A DNA stretch of 64,000 bases, taken from Choanephora cucurbitarum (taxonomy: Eukaryota > Mucoromycota > Mucoromycetes > Mucorales > Choanephoraceae). The translations under genes and the position numbers were made by a program. The notes under the pieces are model-generated. The model was given only the letters and a program-made list of their open reading frames with translations. It made no database searches and was not told the origin of the DNA. Below are positions 13,636 to 25,492 of this stretch, piece after piece (position 1 is the stretch's first letter; every line of letters begins with the position of its first letter). The stretch is from the NCBI GenBank assembly GCA_025331435.1, contig JAIWNI010000109.1:29196-93195 (forward strand). The letters run 5' to 3'.

Positions 13636-14408
13636 TTACATTTCGTTGGAGTAACCAATAACCTTGGTCAATTGCTCAAACTTGATGTTTTCTCTAATAA
13701 CCACAGCCTTGGCTTCATTGCCCTTGTTGATGGGAATTTGAACCAAATCACCAGATTTTTGCCATTGTTGACTTGAACAGAATTGATCAAACGCGTCGCC
13801 AGTTAAGCCCAAGTTAGCTGCTAAAGCGGAAGCAGTAATAGTTTGGTATGACATGGCCATTACACGGGCAATGACAAGTCTGATTTCGGACTCAAAGTTG
13901 GGCACAACAGCAACCCAAGGCTTCAAGTCAGATTGCCAGAACTTAGCATAACGAGCTTGTTCTAAGAGTTGTTGTAATTCAGTCAACTTTTCGATGGATT
14001 CAAGATGCTAGCAAAAAGAAAATAATATAAATTCACTGACATGTGCACAAGTTGTTCTATAAAAAAAAAACTTACAGCTTGTTCAGCCAAAAGGTAGAGA
14101 CAGAGGTTAAAGTCAGGAGCAGGGATGGCAGTCAAAGCCTTGACAAGGATCTTAATAATAATAGGCTCCTTAGCTAAAGAAGGGTTGAATTGGTAGCTAA
14201 AACAGTAACAGCAGTCAGAACTAAGCTCATCTTATAATGTTATATTCGTTTACAGCTTAAGAAGAGCCAAGTTGGCTTCCAAGTCATATTCGTTTGATTC
14301 GCATTGCTTGATCAAGTATTCCTCGAGAACAGTGACGTTTTCAGTGTTGTAACGTTCGACACCGTTGATCATGGTGGCAATCTTTTCAGGTCGTTGAACA
14401 GCGGCCAT
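13636..14408 (-). CDS. eukaryotic translation initiation factor 3 subunit K
   Basis: Three exons (14254-14408, 14076-14196 and 13636-14007) join in phase to 215 residues; human eIF3K has 218. The N-terminus MAAVQRPEKIATMINGVERY, the LEANLALLKLYQFNP helix, the PDFNLCLYLLAEQ stretch, YAKFW and ESEIRLVIARVMAMSYQTI are all characteristic. The C-terminal winged-helix part ends in a GNEAKAVVIRENIKFEQLTK strand. eIF3K is a non-core subunit of the eIF3 complex and is present in most fungi but absent from budding yeast. The reading frame stops at ATG-TAA directly after GYSNE. Another frame continues as a charged KEEEEAKQKK tail, so a recent 1-nt indel may have removed the last residues (see findings). 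Confidence 0.93.
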
Positions 14409-15914
14409 GGTGTTATTTATCTTGGAAGGAAGAAAGAAACAAAAGGCTTTGAATAAAAAATAAATAAAAAAATTCAGCCAGTGACTGTCACCCTAAAATT
14501 GAGCATAAAGCCCTTTAGCTGGTCTTCTTCAAGAGAAAGAAGGAGTTTTTTAGTATCGCTATGCCAAGAGGACTCAATAACAATTATCACAACTTATATG
14601 ATACAAGGGACTACCATGAAGACAAGCGAATTGGATTTATCTGATTTTCCTTTCAATATCCATCTATTGTTTTAATTCTGTAAGACGATAGCACTATTGA
14701 CTTAGCAACTAAGGAAAATACTCAATTCTTGATGTTGATTTTGAGTGTAGCTTGGTATCAAAGTTAACAGCGAGGTTCATGTTTAGAGATTGTACTCAAA
14801 CAAAACTGATTATGAGTACGCTAGATATATGCTTAAGGGTAGCTACGATATACAAAATACAACTGTAAGTTTGACAAACCTAGCAAATGTCATTTGCTTT
14901 TCATCATTGAAAGATGCCTAAAAAGAACGCTGTTGGCAATGAGGACTACTCGAAAAAGTGAGTCTTCAAGGCAATCAAACTTTTGTAAATGAGACTCAAA
15001 GGCTTTTCTCTGATATTTTGTATCAGTTGAAACATTCTACTATGGTCTGTCGAAACTAGCATTAGGATATTGAAATCTTTTCTTTTTGGAAAAGGAAGCT
15101 CTCTGTTATAACAAGACGATGCTAACTCAACACCAAAGACAACTTTTGCTTCTTAGAAAACTTATGGACCTTGGACAACCAACTTGAAGCTACCATTGTA
15201 GCCATAGAAGTCCTAAGAAAACATCTACAAATAATAAGAACGACCAATCAATGGAGAAATTCAGATCAATATCAAAATAATCATATAAATCTTTAATTGT
15301 TTCTTAGGCTGTAAAAGACATCCATTGACAGACTGGCTTTGACCGTTTATTTCTCAATAGGTTTAGCTGTACAAATAGAATTCGTGCGCGTTCTTTTAAT
15401 ATTAGTCAGGCACCGAATACCGCAATTGAACGTCAGTGCTCAATTTGGGGAACTTCCTCCAACAACTCTAGTCAGCTTCTCCTCACATTTCAACAAGAGT
15501 CTGACTTTGTTTTGCTTTGCACAGCTGAAGCAGTTCGATATAGTTGTTTTTTATCTTCCTGCCATACTTATAAGAAATACAATATACTTGTCTTTTCCAC
15601 AAAGGAAGACAAAGTATAAAAAGTACATAATGACAGTAGGAAGTACAGTAATGTGCGAGATGCTTACTGACAGGGTCTCCGGTCATTGCGAAGAGCAGGT
15701 CGTTATCGCATTTTTGTCCTTGTACTTTATCTACTGATGTAATACAAGGGACAAACAAAAATTTGGATGTTTTGAATGCCCTCTCAGTCTTTTTTTAGCA
15801 ATTTATTTCGGCATGATGTATAGGTGATGATTATGCTAGTTACAATAGTTGTCTAACTTTTTTTCTGTTTAATTCTTCCTTTTCCTTTACATCATATATA
15901 TTTCTAGAGAATAA
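14409..15914. other. 1.5-kb gap with coding-like scraps
   Basis: Upstream of both divergent genes (eIF3K and the UbiB-like kinase). A short start-like exon (ATG at 14914, MPKKNAVGNEDYSKK, followed by GTGAGT) and an open stretch at 15124-15296 (NLWTLDNQLEATIVAIEVLR) look protein-like. Their phases do not join, so no gene is called. ORFs at 15339-15758 lie on both strands and are not convincing. Confidence 0.35.
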
Positions 15915-18180
15915 ATGCATAGACTAGCTTTACAAAGACCTCTATTAAGACCATGCTTACGTTATCATACATTCAAAAGATTACCGTCTACAGCGCCGAA
16001 AGTAATATTGAGCAGAACATTACGACCCGCAGCAACAGTATCAAGCACAACAGCTCTTCTAAACATATCCTCACTTCGGTTTCACCCTGTTGATCAGAAA
16101 GCAGTTCGTGTTGGGTCTGTCTCTAATCCAGCCACACCGGCCGAGATTGAAGATGCAGAGCTTCATCACCGATCGCGTTTTGCAATAGTTCGCTTACTAC
16201 AAAAAATACTTGACATACTAGATGACTATGTGCTTGAGCCTCTACTAACTTTACGAAGACTGATACATATTCTGATACTTTTTGTACCCGTTGCAGTTAC
16301 CTCGCCTATTGTCTATTTTGGCAAAGTGAAAGAAGAAGGAGAAAGAGCAGGTACTATATGGTGGTACGATTTCTTATCTGCTCAGATGGAAAGAGCTGGA
16401 CCTACTTTCATTAAAGTATGTGTGTGCGTGCGTTTGGTAACAGACTAATTGAGGTATGCTTATTTGTAAAATCCTTCTTTTTCTTTCAGTTGGCACAATG
16501 GATTGCATCAAGAACAGATTTGTTTCCATTGGCATTGTGTTCCCGACTATCCAAATTACATTCAAATGTCGATCCTCACCCTTTCCGTTACACACAAAGG
16601 GTAATTGAAGAGGCTTTTGGTAGACCGCTCGATCAAGTCTTTTCAGAGCTCAATCCAGAACCTCTTGGCGTAGGTGCTATTGCTCAAGTTTATAAAGCTC
16701 GTTTGAGACCTGATATCTTGACAAATCATCCTCGAGAGCGCTTCTCTCTCCAATCAGATGTCATTACTTCCGATTCAGTTCAAGCATTAGACAAAGAAGG
16801 AAACCCAGTTGTTCTCCATACAGCAGTTGCGATCAAAATTCTTCATCCTCGAGCAAGGCAGATCGTACAACGCGATTTGGCAATTATGGACTGTGTAGCT
16901 AAGCTACTTACTTTGATACCCACCATTGAATGGCTTTCTTTACCAGACGAAGTGCGTGTGTTTGGTGAAATGATGAAGGAACAATTAGATCTCAGAGGAG
17001 AGGCACGCAATTTGAGACGATTTAATGAGTATTTTGATGGCGTAAAAGAAGTCAAATTCCCAAAACCCTTGGAATCGTTTACAACGCAAAACATGTTACT
17101 GGAAGAATATGAAAAAGGCATTCCCCTGGATGTCTTTCTCAATCAAACTTCTTTCATAAAGAAATCCGATCTTAGTCCTGTGTATGATCACAAAATCGCT
17201 GACATTGGCCTCAAAGCCTTTCTGGTATGCATCAAAGAGAGAAAGCAGACCGCAAATAATTAACCTATACTTGGCCTTCTTCTTTTTCTTTTTGTACGGA
17301 ATATTGAAATAAGTAGCATATGTTGATTTTTTACAACTTTGTTCATGCAGACTTACATCCAGGCAACATTATGATTGAATTCTACAAACCCTCAGCTTAT
17401 CATCCTTTGCAACAGGCATGGAACAATTTGCTTGGTCGTGAATTAAAAGATGAAGGTGAATCAGCAGTTAACCGCATATTAGCCGTCAAAAATGACCCAG
17501 AAAAGATGCAAAAAGAACTCGAATCCCTTCGAGAAGAGGGCTATTCGCCTCGACTTGTCTTTATTGATACAGGTCTAGTTAATGAACTGAATACAGTAAA
17601 TCGCCGTAACTTCTTGGATCTTTTCCAAGCCATTGCTCAGTTTGATGGTTATCGAACAGGAGAGCTGATGGTCGAGCGGTGCAGAACTCCTGAAAAAGTG
17701 ATTCAACCTGATATATTTGCCCTTCGTATGCAAAAACTGATTCAAGGCCTCAAACAGAACACATTTCATTTGGGATCTGTAAAAATCGGTAACCTGTTGC
17801 ATGAGACGATGAACATGGTGCGCGCCCACCATGTAAAGATGGAAGGTGATTTTGTTAACGTCGTTGTGTCGGTTATGCTTTTGGAAGGCATTGGAAGACA
17901 ACTCAATCCAGACTTAGACTTACTTAAGAGCGCATTGTCTGTCTTAAGAGATTATAGTATCAAAGAGGGCAGTAAAGCAACTCTCAAGGAAATGAAAGAC
18001 GTTCAATTGGGCACAGGGCATTGGATTAAAGTATGGATTTTCCTTGAATTAAGAAACTGGCTTGGCCAAAATACACGTGAGGAGGAGTGGCTACAATTGG
18101 CGTAAGTGAAAACATAAACTCAAACATACAAACAACTAACTCCATCAATCTGTAGTGATATTCTTTGTCCTAACATGTAA
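15915..18180 (+). CDS. ABC1/UbiB-family atypical kinase, ADCK2-like
   Basis: Four exons (15915-16415, 16490-17224, 17317-18101 and 18156-18180) join in phase to 681 residues. A basic N-terminus (MHRLALQRPLLRPCLRYHTF) suggests a mitochondrial presequence. A hydrophobic helix (LIHILILFVPVAVTSPIVYF) precedes the kinase-like domain. Visible motifs are PTFIKLAQWIASR (KxGQ-like), the modified glycine loop GVGAIAQVYKARL, VAIKILHP with the ATP-site Lys, and QLDLRGEARNLRRF. The catalytic FVHADLHPGNIM and the metal-binding FIDTGLV follow. UbiB/COQ8-type proteins support coenzyme Q and lipid handling at the inner membrane. The size, the KLAQ variant and HADLHPGN fit ADCK2 and yeast Cqd1 better than COQ8. 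The last exon (DILCPNM) is tiny, but its splice sites are consensus. Confidence 0.88.
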
Positions 18181-19271
18181 CGGTAACCTTACATAACATC
18201 AATTTTAGTTTAAATAAAAAGAATTACAGATGGTTGCAGAATCATTTATCTCAAACTTTTGATACTTAGTTTAGATAATTCTTTTTAAAAGACTACACTC
18301 TTCAATAATTTGTAATAACTGCTGTCATGCAGAGTGAATGAAGTAAGCCATCAATACTATTTGATTAATACAGCTTGTTTGTCACAAAACTGCTATGCGA
18401 TTGATTAGAAGTGATTCAAAACAGACTATTGGTCTGAACACATTTGCCAGCAAACAACTGTCTGAATTACTCAAGACATTTCTTTGAAAGACTAGTAGCC
18501 ATACCCGGTTAGATTTGATAAGAGCAGACCCGTATAATTTATTTTTTTTGCATTAGATCACTTCCAAATAGAAATCGATTGAAGTGTAAATGTCGTAATA
18601 TAGATCTCTTTCTATTCGCAACACAAACGAGATCGAATTGCTTGAGTAAGCCAAACAGGTTTAATTAACTGAATGTCGTTCCAGATTTATTAGACGAAGC
18701 TGCAATCGGTTATTCTCCTCGTCTTTGCTTTTGTAATAATTAGTTACCTCAAATCATATAATTTCTGTGATTCATTTATTCAACTTGTCAACTAGTGTCC
18801 TCATTTTGTTAGTCTATAAATGCATAAAAAACAACCCCTTACTTACTTGTTTGCAGATCCTTTTCCCTTCTCTGGTTCATTTTTTTAGCTGCACCTATTG
18901 AAACTCCTTTACCCAAATATGAGCCTTTAATGGTAATACTGAGTGAAATCTTCTCCTATCTGTCTATTCATATGAGCAAAAGAAAACATGATGCTAGCAA
19001 CTTCCTTGTGAAACAATTTCTAGAAGACATAGGAAGCCAAGAAACAAAACAAAACGGTTTGGCTAATATGGTCAGTGATAACACATACTTATATACTTGG
19101 TTATCTTGAATTTTAAAAGTAGCAGACTTTTTATTAAATATTATAGATAAACTTGGTATATAGAGATACAAAATACAAAAAAAGTCAATAGATTCAAAAA
19201 GAAGTAATAAAAATAAAATGCGATAGATATAATTTGGGTTTCTAGTAGCACTTGGCACGATTCTACCATGC
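18181..19271. other. intergenic with one open segment
   Basis: The gap lies between convergent genes. At 18889-19109 on the + strand a frame stays open for 73 codons with protein-like content (APIETPLPKYEPL, then HDASNFLVKQFLEDIG) and is preceded by a possible acceptor (TTTTTTTAG). No start or partner exon was found, so it is treated as a possible relic. Confidence 0.35.
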
Positions 19272-21504
19272 TTATAGGTGCAGTATCTCCTTTGGGCTAT
19301 CCTGTCGCCGAGGAGGTGATGGGAAATAGTTCAGCTCTTTAACTGAACGAGGAGAATGCTGTATAACTGTACTTCTTCTTCTAAGGTTTGTTTGTAACAA
19401 GCTATCTGGTTCCTCATTGGACTGACCAGCTTGCTTTTGTTGCAACGATTTCAACAATGTCTTGTATTGAGTAGTACAAGTGAACTTGGGTAAAAAATTT
19501 GTAACCATTAGATTAGATATCTGGCTGTTAGCCTTTTCAAACCAGGCTTTTACGGTGTTAATAGCATGTGCTGTAGGACAAGTTGAAATGAGTATGTTGG
19601 TCTTTAGATGATTAGGTGAAATTGTGCCCACCACAGTCATTATATCAGACATTTCTCTAGCCATCTCGTTTCGTAGATCAATGTCAATGTTTACTTCAAG
19701 TTGAGCGTTTGGCTTTAAGTATGTTTCCCAGAATAAGAAAGCATCTTCTAAAAACTGCTCTAGACTTGCAGAGGGGGATGTCACCTTTTGTTCTTGATAT
19801 TTTTGACTAAACTGTTGATAGTCGATCCAGAATTCAATCATTTCTCCACATCTGTGTTCATCAAGAAAATCCCTAAAGAGCGATCGTAGATAGGGGTTAG
19901 ACAGCACAAGATGGAGTTTATCTGCATTGATATCCTTTCGTTCGTAATCCATGGGATGACTGTTGCTATGAGCTGGGCTCTCGCATTCGTCTGTCTTGCT
20001 ATTGCTGAAAGAAAAGCTTGATATAGACGGTGAGATACTTAAAGATTTGATGTCGAAAATGCTGTTTCCTTTGAAGCTATCATCCGAAGATGATGATGCC
20101 ATACTGCTGTTACTACTTGTTGTGTACATCGATAAGGCTGGTAATCTTAATTTGGCATAGTACTTTTCTTTTTCTTCGTTTGCTTGTGATAGAAAGTCGG
20201 GACTATGAGGTACAGAAGATGTTGTAGACGAAGCTGATGATGCTACATGATCTTGTCTCTTAAAAGCGCCGTATTCTGAGTTGTCTCTCTCGAGTATGCA
20301 TAGCTTATCGATCTGCTGGCTACACAGCTGCATATTCTGAGAATCTTTGTACCTTTCTATAGACATATCAACAACAACTTTCATTCCCGATCTGGTTAAA
20401 CTAAGATTAATCGAGCTTGAGGCTTCAATCTGGTGTGAGAACCTATTTTTCTCTTCATGGTATGCAATCCACCCCAAGTGCATAAAATCGGTCATAATGC
20501 TCTCCGCTTCATCAGTAGATGCAACTGTACAGTATTCTACGAGCCAATTACAGCAGATCAAAGAGGTGAATATAGTGCGCATTTGCAGCTTATTAGAGGA
20601 AGGCTCCAGATTCTGCAAAAGAATTTTTTGTTGTGAGAATCCGAGTGACCTAGCGAATTGTTGATTGTCTCCATTAGCGCATACAAGCATGTCATTAGGT
20701 AAAACGTTTATATTTGGGAAGTAGTCAGCAAAAAGCAACTCTTTGAATGAAGAGGGTGATTCATGTCCCGAGTAGGTTGAATTTTTCGATGAGTTGAATT
20801 GATAGTCTTCTGTAAAACTAGTTTGGTCTGAGTGAAAACCTGATTTACTTGTTTCATAGTCTTTTTTTAGTGGCAAACTTGCAATCATAATTGAAAACAG
20901 AGATGCCATGTGTCTTCTCTTGCTATTCAAGCGATCGTTGTCTTTTGTTCGCTCAACCTGAACGAGAAACATGAGTTGAGCAGAATCGTTTATATGCTGA
21001 TCAAATTTGTCTAAGTTTGTTTTTGTTCTTGCACAGAAATCCTGAAGAACACAGAGACCTTTTGAACTTATTTTCCAGATACCCTTGTCTTTATACGCGC
21101 GGTTTCGGGATTCAGTAGCATTCAGAATTAAGCGTGACCATAAGAACTGTTGTATAAGTGCCTTTGACATACTCACATTCATGGTATCAGCGGTAGAGAA
21201 TGTGTTAGACACTATGCGGGCAGTCAAGTTGTAATGATTAGATTGAAACGTTTTTGTGAAGTTTAATGAGATTAGCACAGCTATGGCTTGCTCAGATGTG
21301 AAGGAGTTAGGATAGCTCCGGAACATAAATTTGTTAGTTGAGCACTTCAATTGAGACATAAGTATCGAGAACAAGTCATGAATATCCTAATAAACCAGTC
21401 AGTATATGTTCATGTTACTGTCATTTTTTCTGACTCACTTCAATACTTGGTCGGCCATCAAGAGTAAATCTCAAAATGGAGTTATGAGCATTACTGGTGT
21501 TCAT
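19272..21504 (-). CDS. DEP-RGS regulator of G-protein signalling (Sst2/FlbA-like)
   Basis: Two exons (21439-21504 and 19272-21386) join in phase to 726 residues. The N-terminal half carries fungal DEP-type repeats, for example SEQAIAVLISLNFTKTF...LIQQFLWSRLILNATES...GIWKISSKGLCVLQDF. A second such block lies around residues 260-350 (DEAESIMTDFMHLGWIAYHE). A Ser-rich linker follows. The C-terminal RGS domain begins near LHLVLSNPYLRSLFRDFLDE and includes EMIEFWIDYQQF, ending with KAWFEKANSQISNLMVTNFL. Such proteins accelerate GTP hydrolysis on G-alpha subunits and desensitise pheromone or nutrient signalling; the DEP region targets receptors. The short first exon MNTSNAHNSILRFTLDGRPSIE sets the start. 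Confidence 0.9.
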
Positions 21505-22400
21505 GGTAAACTTTCTAAGTTCAAAGTAAAATGAAAACAAAAATGAAAAAAAAGAGAAGGAACAAGAAAGAAGGCAAAACTAAAGTTCGAGTGTTCACTG
21601 TTATATACACCTTCAATGCCAACATAACCTATCCTCAGTTCTCAGGGTGTAAATGTAGGAGGTAACGAAAAAAGAACAGGAGTTGTGATAGGTTCATTAA
21701 TATAAACATGGCTAAAATAAATTTATTCATGAAAAGATTGCCCTTTTGTAGTTCATCCCTTAAAAAAGTTAAATGAAGTTGGTTACATAAAATTTGGCAG
21801 GCAACCTTCTGTGCAATTAAGTTTCTGTTTAATGAGTTTGTACCACACAAGTTCAAGTTTATCCGTTTCGCATTTTCTTGTATAAAATGTCATAAAGAAG
21901 TTGTTCATTTAAGGTGCTTCTGCACGCTGGCGTCATTAGTTTGCGCATGAAAAACCCAAAGTTTTCTTTTTTATATGAGCATCTAAGGGGGGGAAGGGGA
22001 TAATGAGTAGCCACAAAAGTAGCAGTATTTTGACCGATCGTTCTTTGCTAAAACTTCCTGTCTCCTCTTTTGGTAGATGTTTTATGTGCTCCCTCATCTT
22101 GAAATTAAACTATTGTGTGAAAAAAGCTTATACTGCAACGCATAAAAGTGCATTACCCAGCACGAGTCAAGGGTCTCACTTTTTTGCGTTTTAGCCCTTA
22201 CATTGTACTATAAAACAGGCTTGTAAACGCCAACACAACCAATTGGGCATAACAGATAAGTATGTCTTTTATCATTGAAATAGCTAGTAAAAGTAGTCTT
22301 TCTCTCAAAATATTCAATGTGTATGTGTTTAGGTAGAAATGGATTTATTACTGGTTAAAAAAGTATATTATATAGCTAAGCATGGAACTTGAAGGTGTAT
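21505..22400. other. intergenic, no feature seen
   Basis: About 900 nt with only short, unlikely ORFs on both strands. It separates two minus-strand genes and probably holds the RGS-gene promoter and the Hsp31 gene 3' end. A G-run near 21987 was noted. Confidence 0.4.
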
Positions 22401-23123
22401 TTACAATCTTTCAAAAGCTGCAACAGCAGCAGCAGCGGTAGAGTGAGCGGAAGCAGGGTTGGCACCGGTAACAACACGACCGTCTGTCTTGGAGCAATCG
22501 GCAAATGGAGTAGCAGGAGCAATGTATTTAGCGTTTACAGCAGCAGCATGTTCCTCAACGGTAAGCAACTTGTCTTCCTTGATCTTATCGAGGATATTCA
22601 TTTGAATTTCACCTTGAGTGGTGAAACCAGTAATGGTTTTGCCTTCAATAATGGACTTACCAGTCTTACCATCCTTAATAAAAGGTAAGATGGCAGGGCC
22701 ATGACAGACTGCAGAAACAATACCACCGCGGTTGTAGATGTCTTCAGCAATGGTAATAAGGCCCTTAGCATGAGGATAATCATACAAAGTAGCATGACCA
22801 GCAGAACCAAAGAAAATACCGTATTGCTTAGGATCCAAGTCAGAGGCCTTGTGGAGTTTCTTGTTCAAAGCAACATTGAATGGGTGTTCAGGGTTGTTAA
22901 GAATTTGTTCATCTTCATCGGTCAAAAAGTCTTTGGCTGTGGAGTGTTCATCAATACCATAAGTACCAGTCTCGGTAGCAATGTCAACTTCGAAGCCAGC
23001 CTTGGTGAATGTCAAGTAAGGGTGGAGAGCTTCAGTATAGAACAAACCGGTCTTTTTACCATCAGGATAGAAAGGTTCATTGTAGCTGGTGACAGCAAGA
23101 AGGACTTTACGAGGAAGGGCCAT
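22401..23123 (-). CDS. Hsp31/DJ-1 superfamily glyoxalase III-like protein
   Basis: Single-exon gene of 240 residues, the usual length for fungal Hsp31-like proteins. Codons are biased to the preferred set, suggesting strong expression. The nucleophile elbow SAVCHGPAILP places the catalytic Cys near residue 138. The HGP histidine and the upstream acidic residue of the family (in the TGLFYTEALHP region) are present. FGSAGHATLYDYP and GKTITGFTTQGE also match. Hsp31 proteins convert methylglyoxal to lactate without glutathione and act as stress chaperones or deglycases; the exact activity here is inferred. No signal peptide is visible, so it should be cytosolic. Confidence 0.93.
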   Translation of the reverse strand: MALPRKVLLAVTSYNEPFYPDGKKTGLFYTEALHPYLTFTKAGFEVDIATETGTYGIDEHSTAKDFLTDEDEQILNNPEHPFNVALNKKLHKASDLDPKQYGIFFGSAGHATLYDYPHAKGLITIAEDIYNRGGIVSAVCHGPAILPFIKDGKTGKSIIEGKTITGFTTQGEIQMNILDKIKEDKLLTVEEHAAAVNAKYIAPATPFADCSKTDGRVVTGANPASAHSTAAAAVAAFERL

Positions 23124-25492
23124 TGTATTTATCGCGTTCGAATTGGGAGAAAAAAGTACGTTTTTCTTCTAAAAGCTGCTTTGCTGTATTTATTTATATG
23201 CATTTTTTTGATCTTCCGAAACATTTGGCTCACATCGAATCGCCATCAATCTAAAGTTTAGCTTAGTAATGCAGTTGAGGGTGATCCTTTGAGTTAGAGT
23301 CGCCGTTTAAAAGCTGATGTCGACTAATCAAAAGTCGTATTACCTAATATAGAGAAAGTGGAATTACGGTGCTTCTTGTAGCAATATTCCTAAAAAAGAA
23401 CTCAACACAGTTCCATGGAGAAAGAAAGCGATGTAGCTAATATGTGCCAGAAGAAGCGTATGAAAATTTGGGAAAGAATGTTATCTGTGAAGTCGTGCTT
23501 CAAAAACATTAAATGTCAACAATAAGCAAAAAGATTCAACATTGTGATTCCAGTTTATTGACTGCTTCCCTTTTCTTCTTGGTGGTTGTTCCGCAACAAA
23601 AAAATATAAGTATATATATTTGCCTCGTATTGTAAATATAAACACTTGCTTTCTTGAGCTCGATTCAATCAACTGTTATCTTGATCTAGATTACTGTCTT
23701 AAATACTGTGAGAGCAAAATAAATGGCTCGACTCTCTTTTGCGATTTAGTTTTCTCATTGTGCATATAGATTTTCTTGAAAATAGCTATGTGAGAAACAT
23801 GTATAGCTTTTCTTAGTTTCAACTTCTAGTCCACACCATGTGTTTCAATTGATTATGGCGTTCATTTCATATATGAAATTGCAATGCATCTGGAAATAAA
23901 ACATTCCATTTAGCCAATACCTAGAAGCAGTGCTCTAATTGGTTGAGCTTGCTATAATATCTATCTGATGAATCAATTTTTTTTGTGTTTCAAGGAAGCG
24001 TGTTGCTTGGATTTTAGCGGATTAATGCGTATATGCGAAATAGAAGAAGTGATTCAACAAAAAAAAATCTATGACATCGATCCAAATGATACGCGAATAC
24101 CTGAAATCTGGTTCAACAGGAACATGGCTGATTATGTATCCAATCATCAAATTCATGTATCACTTTGTAACACCTTCGAACAATGTACAAATTGACAAGC
24201 TCTGGCATTAAATGATTTTCCATCTTATGTCATTGGCTTATTAATCTTGATTAGAAAAAAAATCCAAATCTATATACACTTTTTCATTTGATATTGTTCC
24301 TAACCCAACAATCTAGTAGCAAGCTTAGTTACCTAACTAGGAGATGTACAATCGCATACTTCTGATTAAGCCACCTTTCAAATGATCTAGTTATCCGAGT
24401 TTTCTTGGTCACTCTTAGGTCTTGTAGATATGAAAAGTATAGTCGAGAATTTGAGTATGCATGCTAGACGAGCCAGAGAAATTTTTTACTGGGCTCTGAA
24501 CAAAAATTTCTTGGAAGTCTGTATGTAACCATAATGCCCAATATTGTGAATTAACGTGTTTAAGAATAGCTTGAAAAGAATAATCAAAAGATAGACTACA
24601 ACAATAAACGTAATATCAGTAGCAATCAAACTAAGCAGATAAAAGGATTCGGTACATGTTCATATTAGATAGACTAATTGCTGTATTTGATGTTAAAGTT
24701 CGTACGCTCTACAGATCTCAAAAAATGACTTTCTATTAAAATTTTTATGAGCGACGGACTTTCAGTAGTGCTGCATGTGGGGTTTTTTATCTATTAAGCG
24801 ACATCTCAAGCCTTTCTTTTTTGAGAAACAATACAGATGACGATGATGCCGCTATACTTAATTGTGCTCAAAATTAAAACATTAATGCGTCACTTGTAGC
24901 TCCAACAAAAGTTCGACCTAGAGTAACGTAGTACTATAAATAGTTAGAAAAAGTGAGAATTTCTTTTTGTGCCTGATATCAGATTCAAACTGAAAAAAAA
25001 AATCTCTCAGAAACTAATGAACGGGCTTAAACAAGCTGACATGTTTCTAAAAATGCCATCAAAATGCTGTTGATTGTCTCATGGAGCCCTTATTAAGAAA
25101 ATCAATTTCTGCATGGAAAAAGATAAAGACGTTACACTCATTCACACCTATGTTTCGATAAGCATTTTCTTTATTGTATGCTATTCATTCTCAGATGTCT
25201 TTTAGTTTCAAGCAGCTCCAGCTTCGCAGACCTCAACTAAGGTTAGACAAAGTCAGGCAAATGAGTTGATGAATGCTCAGAAGAAATGATTCCTAACTGT
25301 ATAGACAAGCGAAAACTATAGACCCACAGAAAGGAAATTGTGTTTATTATAATGACATAAACTTGAGACAAAAGAAAGAAGCTGTTGCATCTTCTTCTCT
25401 TTTTGATACGTACACGTATATGCTAATAAAAAAAATATAAAATAATAAAGCAAAAGGAAAGAAGACAGAAAGGGTATGTTGTCTTCTATTGC
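23124..25492. other. gene-poor 2.4-kb region
   Basis: No gene is supported. One ORF (23968-24195, + strand, 75 codons, containing EIEEVIQQKKIYDIDPNDTR) has mildly protein-like composition but no recognisable family, splice partner or repeat context. The remainder is AT-rich and appears unstructured. Confidence 0.4.

Noticed and set aside
14914..15296. Possible two-exon small gene (MPKKNAVGNEDYSKK ... NLWTLDNQLEATIVAIEVLR).
   Set aside because: The donor GTGAGT after 14957 and the acceptor at 15156 do not join the two open segments in the same frame, and no middle exon fixes the phase.
15339..15758. ORFs on both strands of 91-132 codons.
   Set aside because: Overlapping ORFs on opposite strands, no splice context, no recognisable motif, and unlikely composition.
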